From assembly GCA_035041965.1 (NCBI GenBank), contig JAPYMA010000695.1, forward strand, positions 1 to 64,000: 64,000 nt of DNA, in the 5' to 3' direction. Of the stretch, positions 1 to 11,904 are shown in pieces (within the stretch, counting starts at the first letter, position 1; each line of letters begins with the position of its first letter). Both the position numbers and the translations under genes were made by a program. A model generated the notes under the pieces. That model saw only the letters and a program-made list of their open reading frames with translations. It had not been told where the DNA came from and did not search any database. This DNA comes from Anisakis pegreffii. Lineage: Eukaryota > Nematoda > Chromadorea > Rhabditida > Anisakidae.

Positions 1-106
1 CTCTCCTTCTGAAATACCCTTTCTCATCTAAACATCCTTGGGAGTTGTACCGAAAAGAAGACTTCTACACGAAAAACATACTGAAATTTATGCAGTAATC
101 CTTCAG

Positions 107-3100
107 ATGTTGAGGCGTCGCCCACTGACAATGACCCCGAACCAACGGTAAGATTTCACGACATTCTGAACTCAGAACATTCTTCAGAGTCGTTTTACCA
201 ACTGAACAATCAACTGCTGATATAATTGTGGAACTGATTTAAAATTATAGTAAGTGAACTGAAATTGTCGTGATTAGATCTGAAATTACTGCAGTTATTC
301 GCTCATTTTTGATTCTCGAAAAGGATTTCAGACCACTTGGGGAATCCTCAAAAGATGGCCTCTGTCAACGTTTTGCATTGTTGGTAACGAATTTTGCGAA
401 CGTTTTTCATTCGTCGGAATGAGAAGTACGTTGAAAATTATCACTTAATTGATCAAACATCTCTTATGATCAAATGAAACAAATGGAATCGAAATTAAAC
501 ATATTGTGAAAATGAAAATATGAAAATATCTTATAAATGAAAAACTATCTTATGAAATATAAAGAAAATTAACAATAATAATTATTTTATGAAATACTAA
601 AACAATAAAAAATGGAAATATCTTACGAAAACATCTTATGAAAATCGAATCAAGCCTTTGATATTCGATGAATTGCTCACTACCTTAGATTTGGTTCCTA
701 TTGAAAATTTTCGATAAGTGAAAAAAATTCATGCTCTCTCACAAGCTCATGATGACTGCAATCTCTCCAACTCGTTAACGATGCACCTTAAATATCTCGA
801 AGAACTGACTTTATCGCTAATTTCAGCCGTTCTGACACTCTACGTGATGAATATTTTGGCTTTTTCGGATGACAACGCGACGATTCTCTTCCACAGCTTC
901 ATTGTCCTGTGCTATACCACACCTCTACTCGGATCGATCATTGCCGACAGTTACATCGGAAAATTCTGGTGAATTTTGTCACGATTCCTCTTCCTCAGTC
1001 TAAAACACTCCCACGAAGTATCCACCGAACTGCTTTTGATCTTGTGATTTCTAATTGATAAGTGAAATATTTAGGACGATTTTATGGATATCGCTTGTTT
1101 ATGCGGCTGGTAATGTCATCCTAGCAGTTGCTTCGACGTTCTCCAAAAGTGATAATGTCCATCCGTAAGTCTTCCGCTTTAGTTCTATTGAAAATAGTAA
1201 GTTAATATGCTTGAAGTCCGGGAAATACATATTTTGATTCATTGCTGAAAAAAAAATTGAACCATTTTGAGTTCAAGTTTCCATGAATTTGAATGTTCAG
1301 ACTGAAAATGCTGTAACATTGAAATAATTTTGGCAATTGCTGAATGTTTGACGTGTTCAGATATCTCGACATCATCGGTTTAGTGGTAATTGGCATTGGA
1401 ACAGGTGGAATCAAGCCATGCGTTGCTGCATTTGCCGGTGATCAGTTCAACCCGAACCATCACCACATGATCTCGATCTTCTTCTCAGTATTCTACTTCA
1501 CCGTTAACGCCGGCTCGATGATTTCCAGTCTGATCACCCCCATTATGAGAAGTCTGTTATCAAACAAATCTAATTTTCATCAAAAAAAAATGCATCTCTA
1601 AGGCTTTATTTCATTCACAAATATTTCACTCCTTTTCATATAAAAACAATCACAAATTAAGCACCAAAAAAATGTAACGTTGTGTGTAAACATAATCATA
1701 ATGCGATTACCAAAAGTAAACATCTTTGATTATTATACACCACAACTAGAACATGCAACATGCGTGCATCTTATCATGTCACAAATAACTCAAAGTTAAA
1801 TAATCAAAGATAATTTTCCATATTCCATCTAACAATTCAAGGTCACGAAATTCCCCCCACGTTTCGGGATAAGATATATGTCATGATGTAGATCTTCTCG
1901 AGCTGATCACGAACGTGTAAAGCATTTTTGCGAAACACGAAGGGGAAGCAAAATATGACGGGCTACCCATAAATCATGATCACGCTTGTATCAGAGCATA
2001 CTAGCTAAAACCTCAACGACAAAAAACTGTACAACTAAGAATAGGTTCTAACGGAAGCTAAAAAAAACTTTTCTAGATAGGTTTTAAATAACTGGACATA
2101 AAAATGGTCAACGATTCTGGTTATATTCGCTCTCTTGTATCGAAAAAGAATGAGCACTTTAACTACATTTCTGCTAAAGATGTACAACTTTCTGCATGAG
2201 AAATAAACTCGGAAAGAATGAAGCAGATTCGATTTTCAGCTGTTCCTTGCAATGGTATGGATAGTTGCTATCCGATGGCGTTTGGGATTCCGGCCGGACT
2301 GATGGTCTTGGCAACGATCATCTTCATCTCCGGATCGATATTCTACAATAAGCTACCACCCAAGGAAAACATCTTTGCACGCGTTTGCGTAACTGTTGTT
2401 GTGAGTCAATCATCATATCGTTCAAAACTTCACAAATTCATCGTTTAAATGAAACCTTTCAAACAAAATTCTGCTTCAGAAAGCCCTCAAAAACAAGATC
2501 GTCTACAAGACCAGTCGACCGCATTGGCTTGAACACTATTTTGATAGCCACAATTGTGATGAAGATCCACATTGCATTGCGTTACGTAAAGAGAGTAAAG
2601 AAGGTTCGACAAAATGTGCTGAGGTTTGTCATTTCCTGATCGAATTCTTTCAGGATATGAAAGATACCAATCAATCCGCACAATTTCATGTTTCTATATT
2701 TTCCGATGTATTGCCTGAACATTCTGGAACGGTTCCACGAAAAACCTTACGTCTAACATAATTATTTCAATAACCTTAACCTTCCATTTAAAAAATTGAT
2801 TTTCAGAAAAGGTTTGTGGATGATGTGAAGACGATAATTAGTGTTATCATTATTTTCCTGCCAGTTCCATTCTTCTGGGCTCTATATGATCAACAGGTGA
2901 AACCTTTATCTAACCTTGAACTATACCTCAAAATTAGCCTCAGTTTGTATAACTTTACCATACGTGGTATGACGTTTGCCAAAACAATCATACTGGACTC
3001 CTGTGATTAGGCATTGATTCATCCGTCATGAAATCCAGGGATCACGATGGATCATTCAAGCAGTTGCCATGGACTCAAGGGTATCCGATTCGTTTTCGAT

Positions 3101-6100
3101 CCTACCAGATCAAGTCATAACCATTAACTCTATACTCGTTCTCTTATTCATTCCCATCTTCCAGGTGAACAGCCCGTTTCATACCTTCTGCTCATATCAT
3201 TCATGTTCAAAATTCGAATGTCTTTGCTGTACTGATTTGTCCGGATAGATGCATTTTCGATAAAATTTACCACAAACCTTGTCAAATGATCGAATCGATA
3301 CATTCAAAAATGACATGCTGCATCATATTCCAGTATAAAAATACATTATGTCGTATCTTCAGACCCTTGTGTATCCAGCATTCGAGAAATGTGGCATCCG
3401 TACAACGTGAGTTCTGACATTCGCTCATCATTCGAACACTACTATCTCAGCTCTAATTTGTTTAAAATTACTCAAAACGCACCTCAATACTGGAAAAACA
3501 CCCGTCTAGCTCAAGCAAATAATTCGAAAGTTTTCAGTCCTCTTCGTCGTTTGGTTGTCGGAGGCTTTCTTGGTGCTTTATCGTTTGTCATCTGTGGACT
3601 AGTGCAACTTAAAGTCAACGTGAGTAACTAACTAACTATCTGTTTCTCGCATCGCTCAACCTTCCAACTATCCTCTAAACTTTAGAGTCTAAAGACTATT
3701 TCTTCAAATCGCACCGTTCCTCAAACGCACATCTACGGATCACACGGTCTGAACATCGAACGTCGTCAAAATTGCCTCTCAAACAGACCCATTTCAAAGC
3801 CAATCAACCTCTAGAATCGCATCCCGATAATCTCATTCAATCCTTTCAGCAAACTCTCCCAGAAATTCCTGGTCCCCACCACTCAACGCTCAGCATTATT
3901 AACACTTATACCAACTGCGATCTAAATGTCACTTCACCAGGCCTACCTGACAAGTTCATCGCGAGAAATTCGGTAGGAATGTTGCATTAATCATAGGATT
4001 TCTATGCAAATTATTAACCACATAAAAAATTCTCAGTGGGAATTTTATTCTCTCTAGAAATTTTCCTCATCTGACCATATACGAGTCAAATTTTTTGACT
4101 GATCAAGCATATTTTTGATCGATTTCAGTCTCTTATCGACAACAGATTAACCGATGTGTGGCAGATGTATCAGTTAGAAGTTGATGGTGGTTCGAAGGAT
4201 GTTCAGTTCAATTTTGCCTTCGTGTAAGTCCTGAACTATCTGAAGTTACTCGTTGGATCATAAATCAATTTATTCCTTTTCTCGATTGTAATTTTCAAAT
4301 TTCAAAAAAATTTCCTTGGAATGTTTCGGCAACAAATTCTCATAACAACTAAATTTCAAGAGTCTCAAAAAAATTTCTCCATCTGTTTTCTGTAAGCCTT
4401 TGCTAACCAACAACATATTGCAGGGGAGAGTGCGGAATGAATAGCACTTCGTATACTGCTACAGTTCAAGGTAATTTCCACTAAATCTGATTTGATATGA
4501 TCAGAAATTTTCCATCACACTTCCAAAACTCTTCGGTTTTCTACATCATCCAAATGCAACTTGAAGAAGATCGTTTTTCCATGAAAGTATCAGAGGAATT
4601 AACATTGTCATCAAAAATCATCAACAAGTTATCGTTGTTCTTTAGGTGGCAAAACGTTCTATGTGATCGTAACACCTCAAGGAATTGCTCAAGGAGAAGG
4701 AAGTTTACAAAAGCCAACCGAAGGTTCAGGCCAGTCCAGTATGAAGTAAGGCTCATCTTCTAAATTCTTACTATATTTTTCACGTCAAACTCCCATAGTA
4801 ATCTGCCAAAATATGTCTGACAGTGAAATTGTGATTGGAGTTTATCAGTAACAGTCGAATCATCAGAAAGAGTTAGTTGATTTCCCTGTGAATGATATCA
4901 GTTTCCATTTCGATTTCAGTATCAACTTCATGATTCCTTGTTCAATGGTGCCCGAATCGGTGAAGTGGGGTAATTGTGCATCGAAGAGTAACAAAATAGC
5001 TTATAATGATCGAATCGCTGTCTGCGCTGTTAATTCACGATCACATCCGTGTAATCCCCGTTCAAGGTTTGCTCCACCTTGCCTTTACATGTCATCTGCT
5101 CAAGAATCGTACATCATCAATGAGAACTATTCCGTGCGATACGTTATTTGAAAGCGATCAATTTCTTCATCATTTGGTCGAATGCCTCTAAAAATTACCT
5201 GTCATTCATATCAAATCTTCTCAAATCTTTATTTTTGGACTGAAATTACACTGAAAACCAGTATTGTATTCATCCATATGCAGTGTTATTCCATCGTAAT
5301 TTGCCTCAATTTCAGTGAATATTACGGTTGGGCACCGAATGAAGGTCACAAGCAGATAGCGAAGTCAGCTGATGGATCTGAATTCGTCGCCACAAACTAC
5401 GCTTTCAAAGACGTCAGACCACAAAAGTGAGTCCCAACAGCCGTGGTTCTCAATCTTTCTGTGTCAATCGCTCCCTGGTTTGAAATGCACTTCAAATCGC
5501 CCTCTCTTCTCCTCTTTGCAACAGCTATCCTTTAACTGTTTTCAAGACTAATAAAAACTGGCCAGATCTACGATCAGATCACATCAAATCAATGATAATA
5601 TTCTCCTGAAAACTCGCAAGATTCTAAGCCTAAACCTATGCCTAAGTAATGTTGTTGATAATAAAATGCCAATTGATAGGGTATGATTTCAGATATCAAG
5701 CATATTACGTCTACTACAACAGAACTGTGGACGGAGGAGTTCCAGCTGCTGAGGACGTTACGGCTGTACCAATAGAAGGCTTCACTTTTGAATTCAATAC
5801 CATGGGTGGTGTATATACGTTCACTTTTGGTGTTCAGAATGACTCAGGGAAAATGGTGAATTCCTTTTATAAAACTCATCATCACGAAGATAAAAGTCAT
5901 ATGAACTCATCATTTGCATATTGCGCTAGTCATCCAAACTTACAACACAAAAAGAAAAATAAAAGTGGTAGTGGAATATCATTTCTTGATAAGGTATCAT
6001 TTCAGCTTCAACTTGCAATCCGCCTGTAGGCAAGCAGCCCAAATAACTTTTCTGAAAACCATATTATTGCTAACAGTCGAAATGGCTTTCATAGCCGGGA

Positions 6101-6860
6101 ATCAAAATGTACCATATATTTCAGCAACCCGAACTGAATGTGCACACAATCGTACCACACAACGATGTCTCCATCTTGCTCCAGTTACCTCAGTACGTAG
6201 TCATTTCTGCGGCTGAAGTTCTATTCTCGATCACTGGCTTGGAATTTGCGTATAATCAGGTATGCTCTATCGAAATTTCGATTGGTTTATCCCGATACTC
6301 CAAAGAATATTTCAAGATTTTCGATTGATTTCCATAAAAATGATGATTTCTAGGCAGCAGTTTCGATGAAGTCCGTCGTTCAAGCCCTGTGGTTACTGAC
6401 TGTTGCATTTGGTGATATAATCATCATTATAATTGCGAAACTTGATCTTTTCAGTAATCTTGTATGTTCATTATCCAATAATGGAATATCTTTTTCTTTT
6501 TCACATTTTATTTCACTGCAAATCAATCTCCAATTTTCATATTTTATGCGCGAAACTCGTTCTTAATTCAGTAAACGTTCACTTTCTGCACTTGAATTAT
6601 ACCTCAATTTCAAGCATTCATTCATATAAGATGATTCAAATAGTGCACGCGATAATACGTTTCGAATATTTCAGGCATACGAAATGTTTGCGTATGCAAT
6701 CGGACTTTTCGTGGTTATTGGAATATTTGCTCTCATTGCAATATTTTACTATGAATACGCCGATTTCACCGAAGAAGTAGATTCGGAAGACTCCTCAAAA
6801 ACACCGGAGACTGATAACACATCTTTAGATAGTACATCTTTAAAGAAACCGACACTTTGA
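107..6860 (+). CDS. pept-1-like: POT/SLC15 proton-coupled oligopeptide transporter, copy A (5' end outside window)
   Basis: Membrane symporter that brings di- and tripeptides into the cell with protons. Exons: 107-147, 332-425, 827-968, 1075-1164, 1361-1551, 2240-2400, 2480-2623, 2807-2896, 3039-3164, 3363-3406, 3538-3619, 3850-3972, 4129-4223, 4424-4470, 4646-4745, 4920-5066, 5316-5426, 5693-5855, 6125-6259, 6354-6461, 6675-6860; 805 residues are visible and all phases close. Family marks: NEFCERF in TM1, LCYTTPLLGS and IADSYIGKFW, GTGGIKPC, the PTR signature FYFTVNAGS, FWALYDQQGSRW (Trp of human W294) and ITGLEFAYNQ (Glu of human E595). The His of FHSF matches the essential human H57. A large extracellular domain lies between TM9 and TM10 (about 3850-6125) and the tail is acidic. 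Exon 107-147 enters in phase 1 without an ATG, so the first exon lies off the left edge. Odd: the TM1 motif reads FSFVG where the family has a Tyr pair. Copy B (11905-19379) is its tandem duplicate. Confidence 0.95.
5438..5480. repeat. hAT-like terminal repeat fragment in a transporter A intron
   Basis: Twelve bases into the intron after exon 5316-5426 the sequence reads CAGCCGTGGTTCTCAATC and continues with TCGCTCCCTGG. This is close to the CAGTGGTTCTCAACC end seen at 49171 and typical of non-autonomous hAT elements. I could not define the other end, so it is probably a degraded fragment. Confidence 0.4.
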
Positions 6861-9800
6861 TCATTCAGCGATCTGTGATCGACTCCACAATCCATTCACT
6901 CTTTGCTCAATCGAATCTGATTTCAAAAATAAGATTCTAATTCACATCCCAATATAACGACTTCAACTCGAATTATGAAGTAACTTCAATGAGATTATTC
7001 GCATCAGATGTTCATCAGTACATACTTGAATTGTTGAAGAGCAACGTTTCAAAGGATTTTCTCAGTTGAGTCATTCAAAGAAAACTCGATAAGTCAAACA
7101 AATTCTGAAGGAACAGAAATTTGTCATTATCTGCATAATATTGATAATCATCTGATTGCTGAAAGTTGTTGTTGTGTTTGGGTTATTTTTATTATTATTA
7201 TTCTAGCGACCTGCTCGCCCCTGTATCTATATCCCATTCTTGTGTTAGTAAAAACTTTGTAAAATTTGTGTTCTACCTTGAAATTTGTTCATGATTACAA
7301 AAATAGTCACACGTTCATTTCGAGAGTGTTCTGTGAACAGAAATGATCGCATGAAAAATAGTTCCATACAGAAGTAGTTTCATCAAGAATCAATGTTTTC
7401 AATGAGTTAAGAGGAATTTGCTGTTATGAAATGCTTTCTGACTATGTTCGAAGCATCATCATGCGTGGATTTTAATCACAGTCGTGACATTTTGTCAGAT
7501 CATTAATCAGAGTAGATCCAGAACACCGAAGACAATATGCATCTTCTGAGTGGATTTTTTCTTCTGAGATTTAAAACTGGATGTGTGAAAGTGCATTTTA
7601 AGGTTTAACGAATTTATCGCACCGTAAACACTCAAACAGTCGCAGATCACCAGTATTTCCTCGCAATCACCTCAGACTTTATAGATTTTTCAACACATGA
7701 TCTCACATAATGTTCAGCTATCGACTGATATCAAATTTGCGCAACTTTGAACAATTGATTTGCTAAGGGCTAAATCCGAGAGACCAACTCTTTCCAGATT
7801 TCGGGGTACTAGATCGTAGCTTTTGAATCAGCCATCAATGATGTTGTTCTAATATGACTATCAGAGGAGTAAAACTTTTGAATGATTTCCCGACGGCTTC
7901 TTTCTCTCAAAAGTGAGTCGATATACGGTAAAATTCTTGTTTTTCAATCGTAAGCGATATGAAGGTGCAGGCAGCATTTCCGAATCAAAAAAAGTTGCTG
8001 AGGCATTTTTTGCAGGAAATTTTAAGCTTTCAGAATTCGTTCCTTTCGCTACCACTCGAATTAAGAATGAACGGATCACGAAAGATGTGGGATAATGACA
8101 TGTCATTATCTCGGCGATGAGCTATCTATTCATTTTATTTCACAATCAGCATTGAAATATCACGAGCCATATTTCTAAACCACCTGTATTGTCAGCATTC
8201 CTCTTGTCCATAATAATTGCTTCATGCCATCGGATAGAAGAGTACTGTGTTATCAGAATGCTATGCACATTGTTGACAGGTAATGCTTGAATATACAGAT
8301 GAAGATGATTTTCTAACAAGAGAATTTCATAAAGCTAATGGGAATTCATCAAACTAACAAGTTCTCATATGTTGATCTCCATGCTGATCATTTATGCAAT
8401 AATAAAAATCAGGAGAATCCTTCTCAAGTCATCTGAATATTCAAGTTTTCTCGTGACCATAACAGTTTACTTTCTGACACCATTGAATAGAACAGATTCT
8501 CTGCTGCCAGAAATAAATGCGTATTGCTGCAAAAAAATGCATAGTTCCGGAGATCTTACTGTGTTTTGAAGTTGTGTTATAACGTGGCATAGTGATCCCA
8601 TTGTAGCTTTTTCAGAGCTCTTCCCAGACCTTCATTTACTACATTTCTACTGTTTTTTGGATCAATTTGGACTTTTCCCAGTTCAAATTCATCACCTCAT
8701 ATCAATTAAATCGAGCTTGTTCACAATAACAGTTGGTTAAAAGCTTGAAAAGTTTTAATTGATTTCCATACACCAATGTTGTTATTAATGCTATCCCACC
8801 CAGATCATGTTCGTCAATCGCTGTAGCATCAATATTAATGAGTGTAGTTTATTCATGTGATTTACCATTGAATCATTCATTATTCAAACTGGTACATTGT
8901 GTTCAAATTTTGGATCATTGCAATTGTATTCATTTTAATATGCCACCCGTTTGACGCAATTCACAGTTCTTTTTGTCACTCTCTTTGACTGATCATATTC
9001 TAACTCATTCTAATATCTGAAAAACCCGACATAATATTTCGAATGATGTGTCCAAAATTCGAATATTCTTTGATATAAGAAAAGAGCTCTGAAAAAATTG
9101 TTCTACCGGACGAAACTTCTCCATTTGTGCTTCAGTTCATGCATGCCTTCTTTTATGTAACAGTAGCAGTAACGGTAATAATAATTTTTATAATAATAAT
9201 AATTATTATTATTTCATCTCAAACTGTCCGTACCATTCAGTTGATTTCAGTCCTCAACCTGCAAGGTCACCTCTTTCATAAAACCATGAATGTTATCGTG
9301 TTCATTTAACCTCTTTGATGTCCACTGCCGGATACTTTTAAATTTCTTTATGATTCATTTCTTATTTATATCGATCGACTTTTACAAATGAATGTCGTCA
9401 GAATTATTGAATTTTTTTACATATTTCAATTATCAGTTATGCCGGCTTTTCTTTGCTTATCATCATTATCACACAATGGCATGAGTTTAAACCTTAATTG
9501 GATCTAGCATATCATTTAATCTGAAGTAAAGTTTCACATGATGGCAAAAAAAAATAATTCGCTACGATATCAAATTTGGTATGAAGTTCCTCATATTCGC
9601 ACGTTTGAATGAATCATCTGTATCTTTCCAATACAAGTTTTTCTTGTAAATATGACAATAAAATTCTTTATTACATCAAAAATTTTCTTTGAAAACATTT
9701 TCATTCTTTAACTGGATACCCTCAGTTCATCGCGTAGACCGTCCTTCGTTCTCATGCGTCCTTCATGACTGACAGTCATTTTCATGCACACTTCTTGTTT

Positions 9801-10390
9801 TCATTATGACACTTCTAAATTTTGCATGTAAATCGCAACCGTCATTCAATGAATTCGGTGAAAAAAAATGTTATGGTGTTCTTAAAACCGAATTCATTTC
9901 ATTCTCAACCAAAAGATTAATCACTCTCGAAAAGAAACAAATAATTTTTGAAGAATGCTTTCTGCAGCATTCGCCTCCAAAAGTATCGCCGTTCACCGTT
10001 CGATCTGAGCGATCAGCACAAATCGATCTCATGAAATCTGATCATTGACATGTCGTAAAACCCAACCCATCACATGAATTCATGACAGCTTTTTGAACAG
10101 ATAAATATGACAGTTGCTTAGCAGATTATGAACGCCTTAGTGATGCCTTTAAACCGATCATACAAATGTGGATAAGCAGACAACTGGCAATGATAATATT
10201 GCGATCGTCGAAAACGTTTTGATCAGAATGATGCAATTTGCAGGACATCTACCGTGTTATCAATTGCACAAAGTGCGTTCCACATTATTGCTTACTCATA
10301 CCAAACATCGTTGGCCTTTTTCCTCAGTGAACATAAATATTTGGCTAATATTATCGATTCTCAATATCAACACGAACTTTTGTTATTTTG
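6861..10390. other. intergenic DNA between the two transporter genes
   Basis: 3' flank of copy A and upstream DNA of copy B. I see no coding exon with splice support. It holds AT-rich low-complexity sequence, including an (AAT)n/(ATT)n run near 9175-9215. No clear AATAAA signal lies within 300 bases of the copy A stop. Open frames here (for example 7913-8095 and 9806-10048) have no family resemblance and no convincing start. Confidence 0.6.
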
Positions 10391-10397
10391 CATATTC

Positions 10398-10429
10398 TGA
10401 TAAGGTGATGGTGACAACGAATATAAAAG
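10398..10429 (+). promoter_or_regulatory. candidate core promoter of transporter B: GATA site plus TATA box
   Basis: TGATAAG at 10398-10404 is the extended GATA motif that intestinal GATA factors (ELT-2/ELT-7 in C. elegans) bind. It is followed by TATAAAAG at 10422-10429. About 100 bases downstream lies an AG|GTAAGT donor at 10531/10532. Seen: the motifs and their order. Known: PEPT-1 is an intestinal transporter in C. elegans. Inferred: this is the start region of copy B. Single short motifs occur by chance in AT-rich DNA. Confidence 0.4.
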
Positions 10430-10454
10430 CAAACATTTCGCTTTCATTTTATCA

Positions 10455-10531
10455 TTCATCCAGTTCTGCGTTCATTCGTTTGTTTAGAGCATTTCCTCAA
10501 CGCTTTCTTAACGCTGTTCTTCGCTATACCA
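10455..10531 (+). other. candidate 5' non-coding exon of transporter B
   Basis: The stretch starts about 30 bases after the TATA box and ends in a consensus donor (ACCAG|GTAAGT). It has no ATG, and the frame needed by the downstream coding exons contains stops, so it would be untranslated. A suitable partner acceptor is TTTCAG at 11839-11844, which leads into the ATG at 11905. The 5' boundary is only inferred from the TATA spacing. Confidence 0.35.
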
Positions 10532-11155
10532 GGTAAGTTGCTCTCGAATTTCAGAAATTTTCCCTTAAATTCTTCACGAATTCTTTCTGGTGCTCCTTTT
10601 CAGCGGTTATTACTCTCCAAATTTTCATTAATTTTTCGTGATGTTTTCACAAAAACAATTCAAATGTTTCCTTTCATTTGCTGTATAAGAGCACAACAAC
10701 CGAAAGCAAACATATGATCCATTCTCGGTAGCACTCTCTTTCATATAAACGGATTGTCGCCTTCACAGCAATCATTTTTCGAACGTCTCAATCAATCGGT
10801 AGAATTCCCTTTCTGTGATTCATTTATGATCACTTATTCTCTCCTCTAATTCCTCGAACTGATTCACATACGTCAAGAAACAAAGTCCAATTTCTAAGCA
10901 TTCACTTTCATTTTTGATAACAATCCACTCGTTCGATGATCACATTTTGGAACACAACAATTCATCATCTGAAATTATATCCAAATGGATTGCTCGATAT
11001 ATTTCATTTGCGATTCGCTTTATTGCCATCGTTTTGACTCACTGCTATAACTCATGCATATGAATAATGCATTGAGTCGTTAGGTGAACTCTCTTTTCAG
11101 TTCAGATAATCTATCAAAGGGTAAACTATTCTCATCTTGTCATTATCCTCTTTAG

Positions 11156-11185
11156 GTTCAGACAGTGATGATGAAATTAAGACTG
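11156..11185 (+). other. possible 30-nt alternative cassette exon upstream of transporter B
   Basis: CTTTAG|GT opens and G|GTCATC closes a 30-base frame-neutral cassette (phase 1 in, phase 1 out) encoding GSDSDDEIKT. It resembles the start codon exon at 11905-11992, which also follows CTTTAG|GT at 11936, contains SESDDNKT and ends in phase 1. It could be an alternative acidic N-terminal insert or a decayed exon copy. No ATG exon with the required phase was found upstream. Confidence 0.3.
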
Positions 11186-11904
11186 GTCATCGTGTATACA
11201 TGTCTGAGACCGTTAGGGTTTGCTTTCTCATAAAATTGGTGAGATTCCTAAGATTGATGTCAATATTTACGATCTTATTACATATTCACATAGTTCTTCT
11301 TGACGATTTAATAATGTTTCATTCGGTGTTATTACGCTTAGTGATGATCTTCAACATCAGAAAATAATTCATCGGTATTATGGATTATTGGGGTGAATGC
11401 CTTTAGTTGACATCAAATAATTCATTATTTATTAGCATATTGCTAATATGAGATGCCTCCTTCATCAACCAAAAATTTCCTTCTCATCTTATTTTGTTAT
11501 TGCCATATCGCCATTCAATCAACTACCTCAATTGCTTTCATTTTCTGCTGTATTCCCAGTGAGCAATGTCTTGTCCGATCGATTTTCTAAAATGAGTTAC
11601 TTTTCAAACGTCTTGAATCAGAACATTTTTGGCCATATTTTCACACTTCCAAACCCTTCGAACCACATCGCAAACTAATGATTCATTCCTAAAAGTGTTT
11701 TGCCCTCTTGTGCCTCCAATCAATTGTAACTTGCGATTTTCCTTTAGCGAATTTGATTTTTGATTGCATAATCATGATTTCACGTGATTTACCCAACAAG
11801 TTTCAAAAGTTCCATTGAATAATTTATCACCGTTCTCATTTCAGTGAACAAATCATAAATTTTTGAGTGCTCTTTTGCATCAAAAAACCAACAAAATACC
11901 GGCA

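Noticed and set aside
10168..10536. 122-codon plus-strand open frame before transporter B
   Set aside because: Lacks an ATG at its start and runs through the TATA/GATA region into the splice donor. Better explained as promoter plus 5' non-coding exon.
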